Shown: positions 35,564 through 45,464, counted from the first letter of the stretch. The stretch: DNA of 64,000 bases from Sediminivirga luteola (GCF_014639315.1 NZ_BMFY01000011.1:1-64000); one strand, 5' to 3'. Notes: generated by a model from the letters alone, not told the origin. Program-made: numbers and translations.

Positions 35564-36322
35564 CTACAGGCCCCGGTTCCTGGCCACCTTGTGCTGCGCC
35601 GCCTGCGCGATGGGCCGCAGCACCAGAAGATCGACGTTGACGTGGTGTGGACGGGTGAGCGTCCACACGATGGAATCGGCGATGTCCTCCGCGGTGAGCG
35701 GCCGCTCGACACCCTCGTACACCTTCGCGGCGGCCGCGGCGTCGTTGCCCAGCCGCTTGAGGCTGAACTCCTCGGTGGCGACCATTCCCGGGGCGATCTC
35801 GATCACCCGCACCGGTTCGCCGGCCAGTTCCAGGCGCAGGGTGCCGGCGATGGCGTGAGCGCCGTGCTTGGCGGCGACGTAGCCGCCTCCGCCCTCGTAG
35901 ACGATGTGCCCGGCGGTGGACGAGAGGATCACGATGTCGCCGCGGCCGCTGTCCTTCAGCGCCGGCAGGAACGCCTTGACGGTGCGCAGCACTCCCAGCA
36001 CGTTGACGTCGAACATGGCCTGCCAGTCCTCGGGCTTCGACTCGGCCACGGGATCCACGCCGACGGCGCCGCCGGCGTTCGCGACCAGGGCGTGCACGGG
36101 ACCGTCTGCGGTGGCGGCCTCCAGCAGGGCCTGGACGTCCTCGTCCCGGGTGACATCGGCGACCACGTAGGCGGCGCCGGTCTCCTCCGCGAGCGCCCGC
36201 AGCTTCTCCTCGCGACGGGCCGCGGCGACCACCTGCCAGCCGGCGGCGGTCAGCTGCCGGACCGTGGCGGCGCCGATGCCCGAGCTTGCGCCGGTGACCA
36301 CGGCGCGCAGGACTTCCGTCAT
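35564..36322 (-). CDS. SDR-family NAD(P)-dependent oxidoreductase
   Basis: A complete 252-residue short-chain dehydrogenase. The N-terminal cofactor motif is VVTGASSGIGAATVRQL, NAGG follows at VHALVANAGG, and the catalytic Ser and YxxxK are in ILSSTAGHIVYEGGGGYVAAK. RVIEIAPGMVATEEF is the usual post-catalytic PG motif. The ATG at 36322 overlaps the acyltransferase stop (ATGA) and is preceded by GGAGGG. The substrate is unknown; the best-known relatives are broad YdfG-like dehydrogenases. It ends just upstream of the ileS promoter. Confidence 0.9.
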   Translation of the reverse strand: MTEVLRAVVTGASSGIGAATVRQLTAAGWQVVAAARREEKLRALAEETGAAYVVADVTRDEDVQALLEAATADGPVHALVANAGGAVGVDPVAESKPEDWQAMFDVNVLGVLRTVKAFLPALKDSGRGDIVILSSTAGHIVYEGGGGYVAAKHGAHAIAGTLRLELAGEPVRVIEIAPGMVATEEFSLKRLGNDAAAAAKVYEGVERPLTAEDIADSIVWTLTRPHHVNVDLLVLRPIAQAAQHKVARNRGL

Positions 36323-37410
36323 ATGCCCTCCTTCATGCGTCGCCGCTGCAAGGGCCGGGCCTGGCCGAAGGCCCCGCGCAGCAGCGGGATCCTGATCGCT
36401 GCCCACGTTATCAGCGCGCATATCACCGTGTAGAGCAGCGTCAGGCCCACGCCGTGGCCGAGCACCGAGAGCCACGTGTCCGGTACGCCGATCCAGCGGC
36501 GCAGCCCGAACACCAGAAGCGAATGCAGCAGGAACACGCCGAATGAGAGCGGGTAGAGCCATTCAAGGAACGGCAGCCTGCGTCTTAAGTGCGCGTGCAG
36601 CAGCAGGTAGGCGCACACGGACATGAGCACCACGGACGGTGAGAGGTAGTCGAAGATCGCCTTCCACGGGGTCTCCCCCGGCCCGTACCCGGCCCAGAGC
36701 GCGGTGAGCGCGACTGAGCCGAGGAAGCCCGCCCAGACCAGGAGCAGGCGCCGGCCGGAGACGATCACGTCCCGCAGCACCCAGCCGAGCACGTAGTAGC
36801 CCATCATGGGCACGAAGCGGGTGGCGGCGTTGGGCTCGCCGACGGCGACGGTGAAGGAGATCAGGAAGTCCAGGACGCCGATGCCGATCAGGATCGTCGC
36901 GGTGCCGATCTGCAGCCGCCGGCTGCCGAAGGCCGGCAGCAGCCGCATGAAGGGGGTCAGCAGGATCAGCCCGGCCAGGACGTAGAGGAAGTACAGCTGG
37001 ACGAATGGAGCCCCGCGCAGCACCGCCACGACCGGGTCCCAGCCGTTCTCGCGGCCGGAGAGCACGTAGAGCCGGAACCAGATGTAGATGCCGGTCCAGA
37101 CGATGAGCGGGATGCCGATCCGGTAGAACCGCTTGATCAGGAACTCCCGCGGCTGGACGCCCCGGGCCGGATCCAGGGCGAGGGCGCCGGAGATCATGAT
37201 GAACACGGGCACCGCCCAGCGGGCCGCCGAATCGATCGCCACCGCGAGCCACCAGGCGGCGCTGCCCTGCTCGGCGAACCGGGTCTCCACGGTGTCGGAG
37301 ATGTTGTGGATCGCGACCACCGCGACGATGGCCAGCGCCCGGGCCGCATCCATCCAGCGGGTGGAGGTGGGGCGGGGATTGCGGTTCTCGATCCGGTCCA
37401 GGAGAGCCAT
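36319..37410 (-). CDS. Acyltransferase 3 family membrane protein
   Basis: About ten hydrophobic segments, with the N-terminal signature RWMDAARALAIVAVVAIHNI containing the family's conserved His, as in WecH/OafA-type acyltransferases. LIVWTGIYIWFRLYVL and LYFLYVLAGLILLTPFMRLL follow. Such proteins acylate sugars or glycans at the membrane. I chose the ATG at 37410 because TGGAGCGC precedes it; another ATG lies at 37422. It reads divergently from valS with only 23 bases between start codons and overlaps the SDR gene by 4 bases. Confidence 0.88.
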   Translation of the reverse strand: MALLDRIENRNPRPTSTRWMDAARALAIVAVVAIHNISDTVETRFAEQGSAAWWLAVAIDSAARWAVPVFIMISGALALDPARGVQPREFLIKRFYRIGIPLIVWTGIYIWFRLYVLSGRENGWDPVVAVLRGAPFVQLYFLYVLAGLILLTPFMRLLPAFGSRRLQIGTATILIGIGVLDFLISFTVAVGEPNAATRFVPMMGYYVLGWVLRDVIVSGRRLLLVWAGFLGSVALTALWAGYGPGETPWKAIFDYLSPSVVLMSVCAYLLLHAHLRRRLPFLEWLYPLSFGVFLLHSLLVFGLRRWIGVPDTWLSVLGHGVGLTLLYTVICALITWAAIRIPLLRGAFGQARPLQRRRMKEGI

Positions 37411-37433
37411 GCGCTCCAGCATAGGATAGGCCC

Positions 37434-40139
37434 ATGAGCAATCCTGGGGAGCCGGCAGAACAGGCGGAGCAGAAGGCACAGCAGGCAACGACGGCACCGG
37501 GGCAGGCGGTGGCCCATCCGAGCGTCACCCTCCCGGCCAAGGCCGGCGTCGAGGGGCTGAAGGACAAGTGGGACAGGCACTGGGAGGACGAGCGCACCTA
37601 CGCCTTCGAGGAACCCGCCGGCGTCCCGGCCGAGGAGGCGCGGGCGCAGATCTACTCGATCGACACGCCGCCGCCGACCGCCTCCGGCTCGCTGCACGTC
37701 GGGCACGTCTTCAGCTACACCCAGACGGACGTCATCGCCCGCTACCAGCGGATGCGGGGCAAGAAGGTGTTCTACCCGCTGGGCTGGGACGACAATGGCC
37801 TGCCCACGGAGCGTAGGGTGCAGAACTACTTCGGGGTGCGCTGCGATCCGTCCGTCCCCTACGATCCGGACTTCACGCCCCCGGAGAAGGCGCCCAAGAA
37901 CGACCGCGACTTCATCCCGGTGTCCCGGCAGAATTTCATCGAGCTATGCGAGCAGCTGGCGGTGGAGGACGAGAAGGTCTTCGAGGACCTGTTCCGGTCG
38001 CTCGGCCTGTCCGTCGACTGGTCCTACACCTACCGGACCGTCGACGACACCTCCCGCGCGGTGAGCCAGCGGGCGTTCCTGGCGGACCTCGCCGCCGGGC
38101 ACGCCTACTCCGCCGATGCACCGACCATGTGGGACGTGACCTACCGCACCGCGGTCGCCCAGGCGGAGCTGGAGGACCGGGAGCGGCCCGGCGCCTACCA
38201 CCGGGTGGCCTTCCATCCGGCCGACGGCGCGGCGCCGATCGAGATCGAGACCACCCGGCCGGAGCTGATCCCGGCGGTGGCCGCACTCGTCGCCCACCCG
38301 GACGATGAGCGCTACCAGCCGTACTTCGGCACCACCGTCCGCTCCCCGCTGTTCGGCGTCGAGGTTGAGGTGCGCGCCCACGAGCTGGCCAAGCCGGACA
38401 AGGGCACCGGCATCGCCATGGTCTGCACCTTCGGCGATCTGACCGACGTCACCTGGTGGCGGGAGCTGGACCTGCCCACCCGCGCCATCGTCGGCCGAGA
38501 CGGGCGGCTCTCCCGCGAGACGCCGGAGTGGATCGCTCAGGGCGCGGATCCGAAGGCGGTGGAGCACTACGCCGAGCTGGCCGGTAAGACCACGTTCTCC
38601 GCCCGCACCGCGATCGTGGAGCTGCTGCGCGCCTCGGGCGATCTGCTCGGCGAGCCGCGCGAGATCAGCCATCCGGTCCCGTTCTACGAGAAGGGCGACA
38701 AGCCGCTGGAGGTCGTCACCTCCCGGCAGTGGTACATCCGCAACGGCGGCCGCGACGCCGAGCTGCGGCAGAAGCTGATCGAACGGGGCCGTGAGCTCCA
38801 GTGGCACCCGGAGTTCATGCGCGCCCGCTACGAGAACTGGGTCGAGGGACTCAACGGCGACTGGCTGGTGTCCCGGCAGCGGTACTTCGGCGTGCCCATC
38901 CCGCTCTGGTACCGGCTCGATGAGCGGGGCGAACCTGATTACGACTCGCCCCTGGTACCGGATGAGGCGCAGCTGCCGGTCGATCCGGCCGCCGATGTCC
39001 CGGCCGGCTACACGGCGGAGCAGCGCGGCGAGCCCGGCGGGTTCATCGGCGATCCGGATGTGCTGGACACCTGGGCGACGTCGAGCCTGACTCCCCTGCT
39101 GCTGGGACGCTGGGGCCGCGACGAGGACTTCCTGGGGAAGGTCTACCCCTTCGACCTGCGGCCCCAGGGTCACGACATCATCCGCACCTGGCTGTTCGCG
39201 ACCGTCGTGCGCGCGAACTCCCTGACCGATGCCGCGCCGTGGCGGCATGCGGCGCTCTCGGGCTGGATCCTGGACCCGGACCGGAAGAAGATGTCCAAGT
39301 CCAAGGGCAATGTCGTGGTGCCCTCCGAGATCCTAGCGGAGAACAAGCCCGGCTACGGCCCCGATGCCGTGCGCTACTGGGCCTCCTCGGCCAAGCTGGG
39401 CGCTGACACCGCCTATGACGTCACCCAGATGCAGATCGGCCGTCGGCTGGCGATGAAGATCCTCAACGCCTCCAAGTTCGCCCTCGGCCTGGGCACCCAC
39501 GCCGAGCAGGTCGGCCGCCTGGACCTGGTCACCGAGGCGCTGGACCGGGCCCTGCTGTCCCGGCTGAACGCCACCGTGGAAGAGGCGACCCGGCACTTCG
39601 AGGCCTATGCCTACGCGCAGGCGCTGCAGGTGACGGAGTCCTTCTTCTGGAGCTTCACCGACGACTACGTGGAGCTGGTGAAGGCCCGTGCCTACGGTGG
39701 CGCCGGCGAGGAGGCGATGGTCTCGGCGCAGGTGACGCTGGCGACGGCACTCGATGCGCTGCTGCGGCTCTTCGCGCCCGTGCTGCCCTTCGCCACCGAG
39801 GAGACCTGGTCCTGGTGGCGCTCCGGCTCGGTGCACCGCCAGCCGTGGCCGGAACCGGTCGCCGGCCTCTCCGGGCAGGACGCCGATGCGGGGCTGCTGG
39901 ACGCCGTCGCGACCGCGCTGAGCGAGGTGCGGCGCCACAAGACGGAGGCCAAGGTGTCCCAGCGCAGCGAGGTCGCCCGGCTGGAGCTGAGCGGCCCGGC
40001 CCCGCTGCTGGAGCTGGTCCGCGCCGCCGAGGGCGATCTGCTCTCAGCCGGCCGGGTCGCGGAAGTCTCGTACTCCCCCGCAGACGCCGAGGCTCTCACG
40101 GTGACGGCGCTGGATCTGGCCGAGCAGCCGGCGGGCTGA
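37434..40139 (+). CDS. valS: Valine-tRNA ligase, archaeal-like type
   Basis: A class I synthetase of 901 residues. HIGH appears as PPTASGSLHVGHVFSYTQTD, KMSKS as DRKKMSKSKGNVVVPSEILA. The segment DDNGLPTERRVQNYFGVRCD is characteristic of the archaeal-type ValS that some Actinobacteria and Rickettsia carry in place of the usual bacterial form; this subtype call rests on memory of the family. The first 30 residues are a Glu/Ala/Gln-rich extension, and a GTG at 37509 is an alternative start that would leave more room for a promoter. It ends far from clpX, with two hairpins between. Confidence 0.96.
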   Translation: MSNPGEPAEQAEQKAQQATTAPGQAVAHPSVTLPAKAGVEGLKDKWDRHWEDERTYAFEEPAGVPAEEARAQIYSIDTPPPTASGSLHVGHVFSYTQTDVIARYQRMRGKKVFYPLGWDDNGLPTERRVQNYFGVRCDPSVPYDPDFTPPEKAPKNDRDFIPVSRQNFIELCEQLAVEDEKVFEDLFRSLGLSVDWSYTYRTVDDTSRAVSQRAFLADLAAGHAYSADAPTMWDVTYRTAVAQAELEDRERPGAYHRVAFHPADGAAPIEIETTRPELIPAVAALVAHPDDERYQPYFGTTVRSPLFGVEVEVRAHELAKPDKGTGIAMVCTFGDLTDVTWWRELDLPTRAIVGRDGRLSRETPEWIAQGADPKAVEHYAELAGKTTFSARTAIVELLRASGDLLGEPREISHPVPFYEKGDKPLEVVTSRQWYIRNGGRDAELRQKLIERGRELQWHPEFMRARYENWVEGLNGDWLVSRQRYFGVPIPLWYRLDERGEPDYDSPLVPDEAQLPVDPAADVPAGYTAEQRGEPGGFIGDPDVLDTWATSSLTPLLLGRWGRDEDFLGKVYPFDLRPQGHDIIRTWLFATVVRANSLTDAAPWRHAALSGWILDPDRKKMSKSKGNVVVPSEILAENKPGYGPDAVRYWASSAKLGADTAYDVTQMQIGRRLAMKILNASKFALGLGTHAEQVGRLDLVTEALDRALLSRLNATVEEATRHFEAYAYAQALQVTESFFWSFTDDYVELVKARAYGGAGEEAMVSAQVTLATALDALLRLFAPVLPFATEETWSWWRSGSVHRQPWPEPVAGLSGQDADAGLLDAVATALSEVRRHKTEAKVSQRSEVARLELSGPAPLLELVRAAEGDLLSAGRVAEVSYSPADAEALTVTALDLAEQPAG

Positions 40140-40250
40140 CCTGAGCCCGCGGCCGCCCCCTGCGCCAGCGCTGCCAGCGGCGCTCCCCAGCCTGCGCCGC
40201 TCGTTCTCGTCCGCATGCCGCGGCTCCGGCACAGGATGGCTCTAGGGTGC

Positions 40251-40288
40251 TGCGCTGTGTCCCGATAGACTCACCGGGACACAGCGCA
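40251..40288. repeat. Perfect 14-bp inverted repeat downstream of valS
   Basis: TGCGCTGTGTCCCG and CGGGACACAGCGCA flank a 10-base loop. No T-run follows on either side. It is probably part of the valS terminator; a protein-binding site is possible. The rest of 40140-40346 shows no gene. Confidence 0.6.
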
Positions 40289-40346
40289 CAACCGTGAAAC
40301 CACGCGCGGCTGGGAGCGCTCACTGCACGCGTCGAAGGCCGGCGGG

Positions 40347-40401
40347 CACGCGAAAGGCCCGCACAGCCCTGAACTGCAGGGTGTGCGGGCCTTTTCGCGT
40401 G
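40347..40401. terminator. Strong terminator after clpX
   Basis: CACGCGAAAGGCCCGCACA pairs with TGTGCGGGCCTTTTCGCGTG around an inner CCCTG-AACTG-CAGGG stem. On the minus strand it follows the clpX stop by about 20 bases; it can also stop read-through from valS. Confidence 0.85.
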
Positions 40402-40422
40402 TGAGGCTGGCGGGCCGGGCGG

Positions 40423-41712
40423 TCAGGCGCTCTTCTTGCGGCCCTGCTGCTTCTTGGGCGCGCGGGGCACCAGGGTGGGCGCCACATTGTCCAGGACCAC
40501 ATCCCGGGTCACGACGACCCGGGCGACATCGGTGCGGCTGGGCACATCGAACATGACCGGCTGGAGGACCTCCTCCATGATGGAGCGCAGGCCGCGCGCG
40601 CCGGTCCCGCGCAGTAGCGCCTGGTCCGCGATGGCGTCCAGCGCGTCGTCGGTGAACTCCAGTTCGACGTTGTCGTACTCGAACATCCGCTGGTACTGCT
40701 TCACCAGGGCGTTCTTGGGTTCCTTGAGGATCTGGATGAGCGCCGCCCGGTCCAGGTTCGTCACGGTGGTCAGCACCGGCAGACGCCCGATGAACTCGGG
40801 GATCAGGCCGAACTTCAGCAGGTCCTCCGGCAGCACCTCGGAGAACACGTCTTCCTCGTCCTGCTTGGACTGGAGCACCGCGCCGAACCCGATGCCGTGC
40901 TTGCCCTTCCGCGAGGCGATGATCTCCTCCAGGCCCGCGAAGGCCCCGGCGACGATGAACAGCACGTTCGTCGTGTCGATCTGGATGAACTCCTGCTGCG
41001 GATGCTTCCGCCCGCCCTGGGGCGGCACGGAGGCCTGGGTGCCCTCGAGGATCTTCAGCAGCGCCTGCTGCACGCCCTCGCCGGAGACGTCCCGCGTGAT
41101 CGAGGGGTTCTCCGATTTCCGGGCGATCTTGTCGATCTCGTCGATGTAGATGATGCCCTTCTGAGCCCGCTCGATGTCGAAGTCCGCGGCCTGGATCAGC
41201 TTGAGCAGGATGTTCTCGACGTCCTCGCCCACATAGCCGGCCTCGGTCAGCGCCGTGGCATCGGCGACCGCGAAGGGCACGTTCAGCCGGCGGGCGAGGG
41301 TCTGCGCCAGATAGGTCTTGCCAGAGCCGGTGGGACCGACCAGGAGGATGTTCGACTTGGCGATCTCCACCGGCTCCTCTTCGGAACCGGCCAGCTTCTG
41401 CTCCGGGCCGGCGCCGATGCGCTTGTAGTGGTTGTAGACCGCAACCGAGAGGGCGATCTTCGCCTGCTCCTGGCCGACGACGTACTCCTGCAGGAACTCG
41501 AAGATCTCCCGGGGCTTGGGCAACTCCATCGGGCCGGCGTCGCTGGCCTCCTGGAGCTCCTCCTCGATGATCTCGTTGCACAGCTCGATGCACTCGTCGC
41601 AGATGTACACGCCCGGACCCGCGATGAGCTTGCGGACCTGCTTCTGGCTCTTACCGCAGAAGGAGCACTTCAGCAGATCAGCCTCTTCCGCACTGCGTGC
41701 CACTCGATCCAA
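40423..41712 (-). CDS. clpX: ATP-dependent Clp protease ATP-binding subunit ClpX
   Basis: The 429-residue unfoldase has the N-terminal zinc-binding domain ([20 protein letters not shown] then [10 protein letters not shown]), Walker A in [20 protein letters not shown], Walker B at [20 protein letters not shown], and the ClpP-docking loop in the FGFGAVLQS-equivalent [18 protein letters not shown] Lys/Arg/Gln-rich C-terminal tail ends the protein. With ClpP1P2 it degrades tagged proteins. It lies about 120 bases downstream of clpP2, facing the same way. Confidence 0.98.
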   Translation of the reverse strand: MDRVARSAEEADLLKCSFCGKSQKQVRKLIAGPGVYICDECIELCNEIIEEELQEASDAGPMELPKPREIFEFLQEYVVGQEQAKIALSVAVYNHYKRIGAGPEQKLAGSEEEPVEIAKSNILLVGPTGSGKTYLAQTLARRLNVPFAVADATALTEAGYVGEDVENILLKLIQAADFDIERAQKGIIYIDEIDKIARKSENPSITRDVSGEGVQQALLKILEGTQASVPPQGGRKHPQQEFIQIDTTNVLFIVAGAFAGLEEIIASRKGKHGIGFGAVLQSKQDEEDVFSEVLPEDLLKFGLIPEFIGRLPVLTTVTNLDRAALIQILKEPKNALVKQYQRMFEYDNVELEFTDDALDAIADQALLRGTGARGLRSIMEEVLQPVMFDVPSRTDVARVVVTRDVVLDNVAPTLVPRAPKKQQGRKKSA

Positions 41713-41830
41713 CCCTTCTCCACGCCGATTCCGGCTTCAGCCCCGGTCTCCTGAAGGAACGTCCAGCTCCTTCAGATTCCCACTATAGGCGTGCCTCGCC
41801 GCCGACCGCGCACGGGGCACGCGGATGCCG

Positions 41831-42511
41831 TCACACCGCCTTGCGCGAGCTGAGCACCTGGTCGACGAGTCCGTATTCCTTCGCCTGCTCCGCGGTCAGG
41901 AACAGATCGCGCTCGATGTCGGTGGAGATCTGCGAGGCCTCCTTGTTGGAGTGCTTCGCGAGGGTCTCCTCCAGCCAGGTGCGCATGCGCAGCACTTCGG
42001 CGGCCTGGATCTCGATGTCCGAGGCCTGACCCTGGCCCTGGCCCTGCATCGCCGGCTGATGGATGAGCACGCGGGCATTGGGCAGCGCGAGCCGCTTGCC
42101 CGGCGTGCCGGCGGCCAGCAGCACGGCCGCGGCCGAGGCGGCCTGACCCAGGCACACCGTCTGGATCTGCGGCTTGATGTACTGCATGGTGTCGTAGATC
42201 GCCGTCAGCGCGGTGAAGGAGCCGCCGGGCGAGTTGATGTAGAGGGTGATGTCCCGGTCCGGGTCCTGGCTTTCCAGGACCAGCAGCTGGGCCATCACGT
42301 CATCGGCGCTGGTGTCGTCCACCTGCACGCCGAGGAAGATCACCCGGTCCTCGAACAGCTTGGTGTACGGGTCCTGGCGCTTGAAGCCGTAGGGCGTGCG
42401 CTCCTCGAACTGCGGCATGACGTAGCGGGACTGGGGCATCAGGTCCGGGCGGGCCATCATCGAACCGCCGGCGGAGTACGCGGCCTGGGGGCCGTACGGG
42501 GTGTAGGTCAT
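41831..42511 (-). CDS. clpP2: ATP-dependent Clp protease proteolytic subunit ClpP2
   Basis: Actinobacteria encode two ClpP proteins that assemble as mixed rings. This one matches ClpP2: [20 protein letters not shown], the nucleophile in [20 protein letters not shown], His in [12 protein letters not shown], and the [20 protein letters not shown] end. The 35-residue N-terminal extension before [20 protein letters not shown] is longer than in Mycobacterium ClpP2; internal ATG codons offer alternative starts. It follows clpP1 by 57 bases. Confidence 0.96.
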   Translation of the reverse strand: MTYTPYGPQAAYSAGGSMMARPDLMPQSRYVMPQFEERTPYGFKRQDPYTKLFEDRVIFLGVQVDDTSADDVMAQLLVLESQDPDRDITLYINSPGGSFTALTAIYDTMQYIKPQIQTVCLGQAASAAAVLLAAGTPGKRLALPNARVLIHQPAMQGQGQGQASDIEIQAAEVLRMRTWLEETLAKHSNKEASQISTDIERDLFLTAEQAKEYGLVDQVLSSRKAV

Positions 42512-42568
42512 CTGCGTGCGCTCTTTCTGCTTGTGAACCGTGCGGGAGTGGGAGCGTTGAAGGACCGG

Positions 42569-43183
42569 TCAGCTGGAGCTGCGGTCGACGTCCGCCTCGC
42601 GGCTGACCACCTTGTCGATGAAGCCGTACTCCAGCGCCTCGGAGGCCGTGAACCAGTGATCGCGGTCGTTGTCCTTGAGGATCTGCTCCAGGGACTTGCC
42701 GGTCTGCTCCGCCGTCAGCTCCGCCATCTGCCGCTTCATGTGCAGGATGAGCTCGGCCTGGATCTTGATATCGGTCGCGGTGCCGCCGATGCCGCCCAGC
42801 GGCTGGTGCATCAGGATCCGCGCGTGCGGGGTGGCGTAGCGCTTGCCCTTGGCGCCCGAGGAGAGCAGGAACTGGCCCATCGAGGCGGCCATGCCCATGG
42901 CCACGGTCCCGACGTCGGGTTTGATGAACTGCATCGTGTCGTAGATCGCCATGCCGGCCGTGACCGAACCGCCCGGCGAGTTGATGTAGAGCCAGATGTC
43001 GCGATCGGGGTCTTCCGCCGCCAGCAGCATCAGCTGCGCGCAGATGGCGTTGGCATTGTCGTCGCGCACTTCGGAGCCGAGCCAGATGATGCGCTCACGC
43101 AGCAGCCGGCTGTAGATCTGATCGTCCAGGCCAAGCGCCCGCTGGGATTCGCGCGCCTGGGGGCTGATCGCGGTATCGGTCAC
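42569..43183 (-). CDS. clpP1: ATP-dependent Clp protease proteolytic subunit ClpP1
   Basis: The 204-residue protein matches ClpP1: [40 protein letters not shown], the nucleophile in [20 protein letters not shown], His in [14 protein letters not shown] and the [20 protein letters not shown] end. The GTG at 43183 follows GGAG by 8 bases; the longer frame upstream does not belong to the family. First gene of clpP1-clpP2(-clpX). Confidence 0.97.
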   Translation of the reverse strand: MTDTAISPQARESQRALGLDDQIYSRLLRERIIWLGSEVRDDNANAICAQLMLLAAEDPDRDIWLYINSPGGSVTAGMAIYDTMQFIKPDVGTVAMGMAASMGQFLLSSGAKGKRYATPHARILMHQPLGGIGGTATDIKIQAELILHMKRQMAELTAEQTGKSLEQILKDNDRDHWFTASEALEYGFIDKVVSREADVDRSSS

Positions 43184-43261
43184 GTTCTCACTCCTGTGTC
43201 GTCTTGACTTTCCTTGGACCTTAACGTGCGCCTCGCCCGGTTTACTCCGCGGCACGGCCGT

Positions 43262-43275
43262 TTTCGCCCTGAGCG
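43262..43275. promoter_or_regulatory. Candidate ClgR-binding site upstream of clpP1
   Basis: TTCGC-CCTGA-GCG on the plus strand fits the half-conserved ClgR operator (GTTCGC-N5-GCG) except for its first base. ClgR activates clpP1P2 in several Actinobacteria. It lies about 80 bases before the clpP1 start. Confidence 0.4.
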
Positions 43276-43403
43276 TGATGCCGGCCGGACCGTCGGCGGA
43301 ATCCGCGGGCGCGGCCCCGGCCGGGCATCCGCCGGCGTGCACAGGGGCCGGGTTCCCAGCCGGCTGCCGGGGCGGTGACGCCGGAACGGGTTGCCCGCAT
43401 ACG

Positions 43404-43445
43404 CGACAGGGACGCTCCGGCGGATTCGCCGGGGCGCCCCTGTCG
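43404..43445 (-). terminator. Terminator hairpin after tig
   Basis: CGACAGGGACGCTCCGGCG and CGCCGGGGCGCCCCTGTCG pair over 19 positions with two mismatches and a 4-base loop. It begins about 40 bases after the tig stop. No clear T-run follows. Confidence 0.7.
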
Positions 43446-43486
43446 TTCGTGACCCGTGTGCGACTGGCGTCGCCGGCCGGTCTGTC

Positions 43487-44923
43487 TCAGGCCTTGTCGT
43501 CCGCCGTTTCCTCGGTCTCGCCGCTGACCTCGTCACCGGCTTCGTCACTGGCGGCCTGCACGGCGGCATCGGCCTCGTCCTCGGCGAGGACCTCATCGTC
43601 GGCGGCCGCAGCGGCTCCGGCGGAGTCCTCCACGGCCTCGTCCTCGTTGCCCTTGAGGAACTCCGAGAGGTCCACCGCCTCGCCGGTGGTGTCCACGACC
43701 TTCGCCTCGGCCAGCACCGCGGCGAGCGCCTTGTTGCGGCCGACTTCGCCGACGAGCGCCGGCACCTGGCCCTGGCTGTCCAGGGCCTGGGCGAACTCGT
43801 TCGGGTTCATGCCGTACTGCTGCGCCGCGGAGATGAGGTACTCGATGAGCTCAGGCTGCTCCACCGTGATCTCCCGCTCCTCCACGACGGCGTCGAGCAG
43901 GAACTGGGTACGGATCTGCTTCTCCGTGCTGCCGGTGATCTCCTCGCGGTGCTCCTGGTCGTCCGAGCGGCCTTCGTTGTCGAGGTGGCGCTGGACTTCC
44001 TCTTCCACGAGGCGCTCCGGCACCGGGATCTCGACGACCTCCAGGAGCGAGTCGACGAGCTTGTCCCGGGCCTCGGCGAACTGGCTGAACAGCTTCTGCC
44101 GGGAGGCCTGCTCGCGCAGATCCGCCTTGAGCTCCTCGATCGTGTCGAACTCGCTGGCGAGCTCGGCGAAATCGTCGTCGGCCTCGGGCAGCTCGCGCTC
44201 CTTCACGGCCTCGACCTTGACGGTGACCTGGGCCTGCTCACCGGCGTGCTCGCCGCCAGCCAGCGTGGTCTCGAAGGTGGTCTCCTCACCGGCGCTCAGG
44301 CCCTCCAGAGCCTCGTCCAGGCCTTCGAGGGAGTTGCCGGAGCCCACCTGGAAGGACAGTCCCTGCGCCGAGTCGACCTCTTCGCCGTCGATGGAGGCGG
44401 TCAGGTCGATGGTGACGAAGTCGTCCTTCTTGGCCGGACGATCCACCTCGGTCAGGGTGCCGAAGCGCGAGCGGAGCTGGTCGAGCTCCTTCTGCACGTC
44501 CTCGTCGGTGACCTCGGCGGCCTCGACCTCGACGGTGATATCGGCGAAAGAGGGCAGCTCGAAGCTGGGACGCACATCGACCTCGACCGTGAAGGTCAGC
44601 GAGCCGTCCTCGCTGCCGTCCAGGCCCGGGATCTCCTCGACCTCGACCTCGGGGGTGCCCAGAGGCTTGAGCTCGTGCTCGGAGACCGCCTCGCGGTAGA
44701 AGCCGTCAAGGCTGTTGTTGACGGCTTCCTGCATCACCGCGGGCCGGCCGACGCGCTGATCGATGACCCGTGCGGGCACCTTGCCACGGCGGAAGCCGGG
44801 CACCTGGACCTGGCCGGAGATGGTCTTGTACGCCTGGTCGATGCTCGGCTTCAGCTCGGCGTAGGGAGCCTCGATGGAGAGCTTCACCCGCGTCGGGTTG
44901 ATCGTCTCGACGGCACTTTTCAC
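43487..44923 (-). CDS. tig: Trigger factor
   Basis: A ribosome-bound chaperone and prolyl isomerase of 478 residues. The ribosome-binding signature is GFRRGKVP (43-50); the FKBP-like domain starts near residue 160 (DFVTIDLTASIDGEEVDSAQ) and the helical C-terminal domain runs to about 420. An acidic tail of about 50 residues (Ala/Asp/Glu) follows, typical for Actinobacteria. The start is GTG at 44923. It sits between the tRNA-Pro gene and clpP1. Confidence 0.97.
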   Translation of the reverse strand: MKSAVETINPTRVKLSIEAPYAELKPSIDQAYKTISGQVQVPGFRRGKVPARVIDQRVGRPAVMQEAVNNSLDGFYREAVSEHELKPLGTPEVEVEEIPGLDGSEDGSLTFTVEVDVRPSFELPSFADITVEVEAAEVTDEDVQKELDQLRSRFGTLTEVDRPAKKDDFVTIDLTASIDGEEVDSAQGLSFQVGSGNSLEGLDEALEGLSAGEETTFETTLAGGEHAGEQAQVTVKVEAVKERELPEADDDFAELASEFDTIEELKADLREQASRQKLFSQFAEARDKLVDSLLEVVEIPVPERLVEEEVQRHLDNEGRSDDQEHREEITGSTEKQIRTQFLLDAVVEEREITVEQPELIEYLISAAQQYGMNPNEFAQALDSQGQVPALVGEVGRNKALAAVLAEAKVVDTTGEAVDLSEFLKGNEDEAVEDSAGAAAAADDEVLAEDEADAAVQAASDEAGDEVSGETEETADDKA

Positions 44924-45079
44924 TTAGTGGACCTCGCAGTCATGGTCTGGTTCTTGTCGCCGCATCCGAAGTTGCGCAGGCGGCCATTGTCGTCGGCGTG
45001 CCGACTGTGCTGCCCGCGCGCGCCGTGTTCGGCGTGCCAGCGTGAGGGCGCTGGCACGCCGGCGCGCGCGGGCTCGCGG

Positions 45080-45153
45080 TCGGGATGACAGGATTTGAAC
45101 CTGCGACCCTCTGCTCCCAAAGCAGATGCGCTACCAAGCTGCGCCACATCCCG
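45080..45153 (-). tRNA. tRNA-Pro (anticodon TGG)
   Basis: The minus strand folds into a full cloverleaf: acceptor CGGGATG/CATCCCG, D-arm GCGCAGCTTGGTAGCGC, anticodon stem TCTGC/GCAGA around the loop TTTGGGA (anticodon TGG), and T-arm with GGTTCAAATCC. The discriminator base is A. CCA is not encoded. Confidence 0.96.
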
Positions 45154-45348
45154 CGGCACGAAAGCCCATTCTATGCACGAACGAAGGGCTTTGGCATCTT
45201 ATCCCGGCCGCCGACGGCGGTCGTCATCCACCGTGGCGCCGCTGGCAGCCAGGCCTCCCATATGCCTGATTCCACCTCGCGCGGGCAGATGCGCTATGGT
45301 GAACCGGTGGCCCCGAACGCCCGCGTGCACGCATGCGGCAGGTGCCGC

Positions 45349-45422
45349 GGGGATGTAGCTCAATGGTAGAGCCCCAGTCTTCCAAACTGGTGGTGCGGGT
45401 TCGATTCCCGTCATCCCCTCCA
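45349..45422 (+). tRNA. tRNA-Gly (anticodon TCC), CCA encoded
   Basis: Acceptor GGGGATG/CATCCCC, D-arm AGCTCAATGGTAGAGC, anticodon stem CCAGT/ACTGG around CTTCCAA (anticodon TCC), T-arm GCGGGTTCGATTCCCGT. The discriminator T is followed by CCA at 45420-45422. Confidence 0.95.
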
Positions 45423-45430
45423 TATGTGAA

Positions 45431-45464
45431 GTGCCAGGACATCGTTCCCTCGGTGTCCTGGCAC
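45431..45464 (+). terminator. Terminator after tRNA-Gly
   Basis: GTGCCAGGACA and TGTCCTGGCAC form a perfect 11-bp stem with a 12-base loop, followed by TTTCC. It starts 9 bases after the tRNA. Confidence 0.8.
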
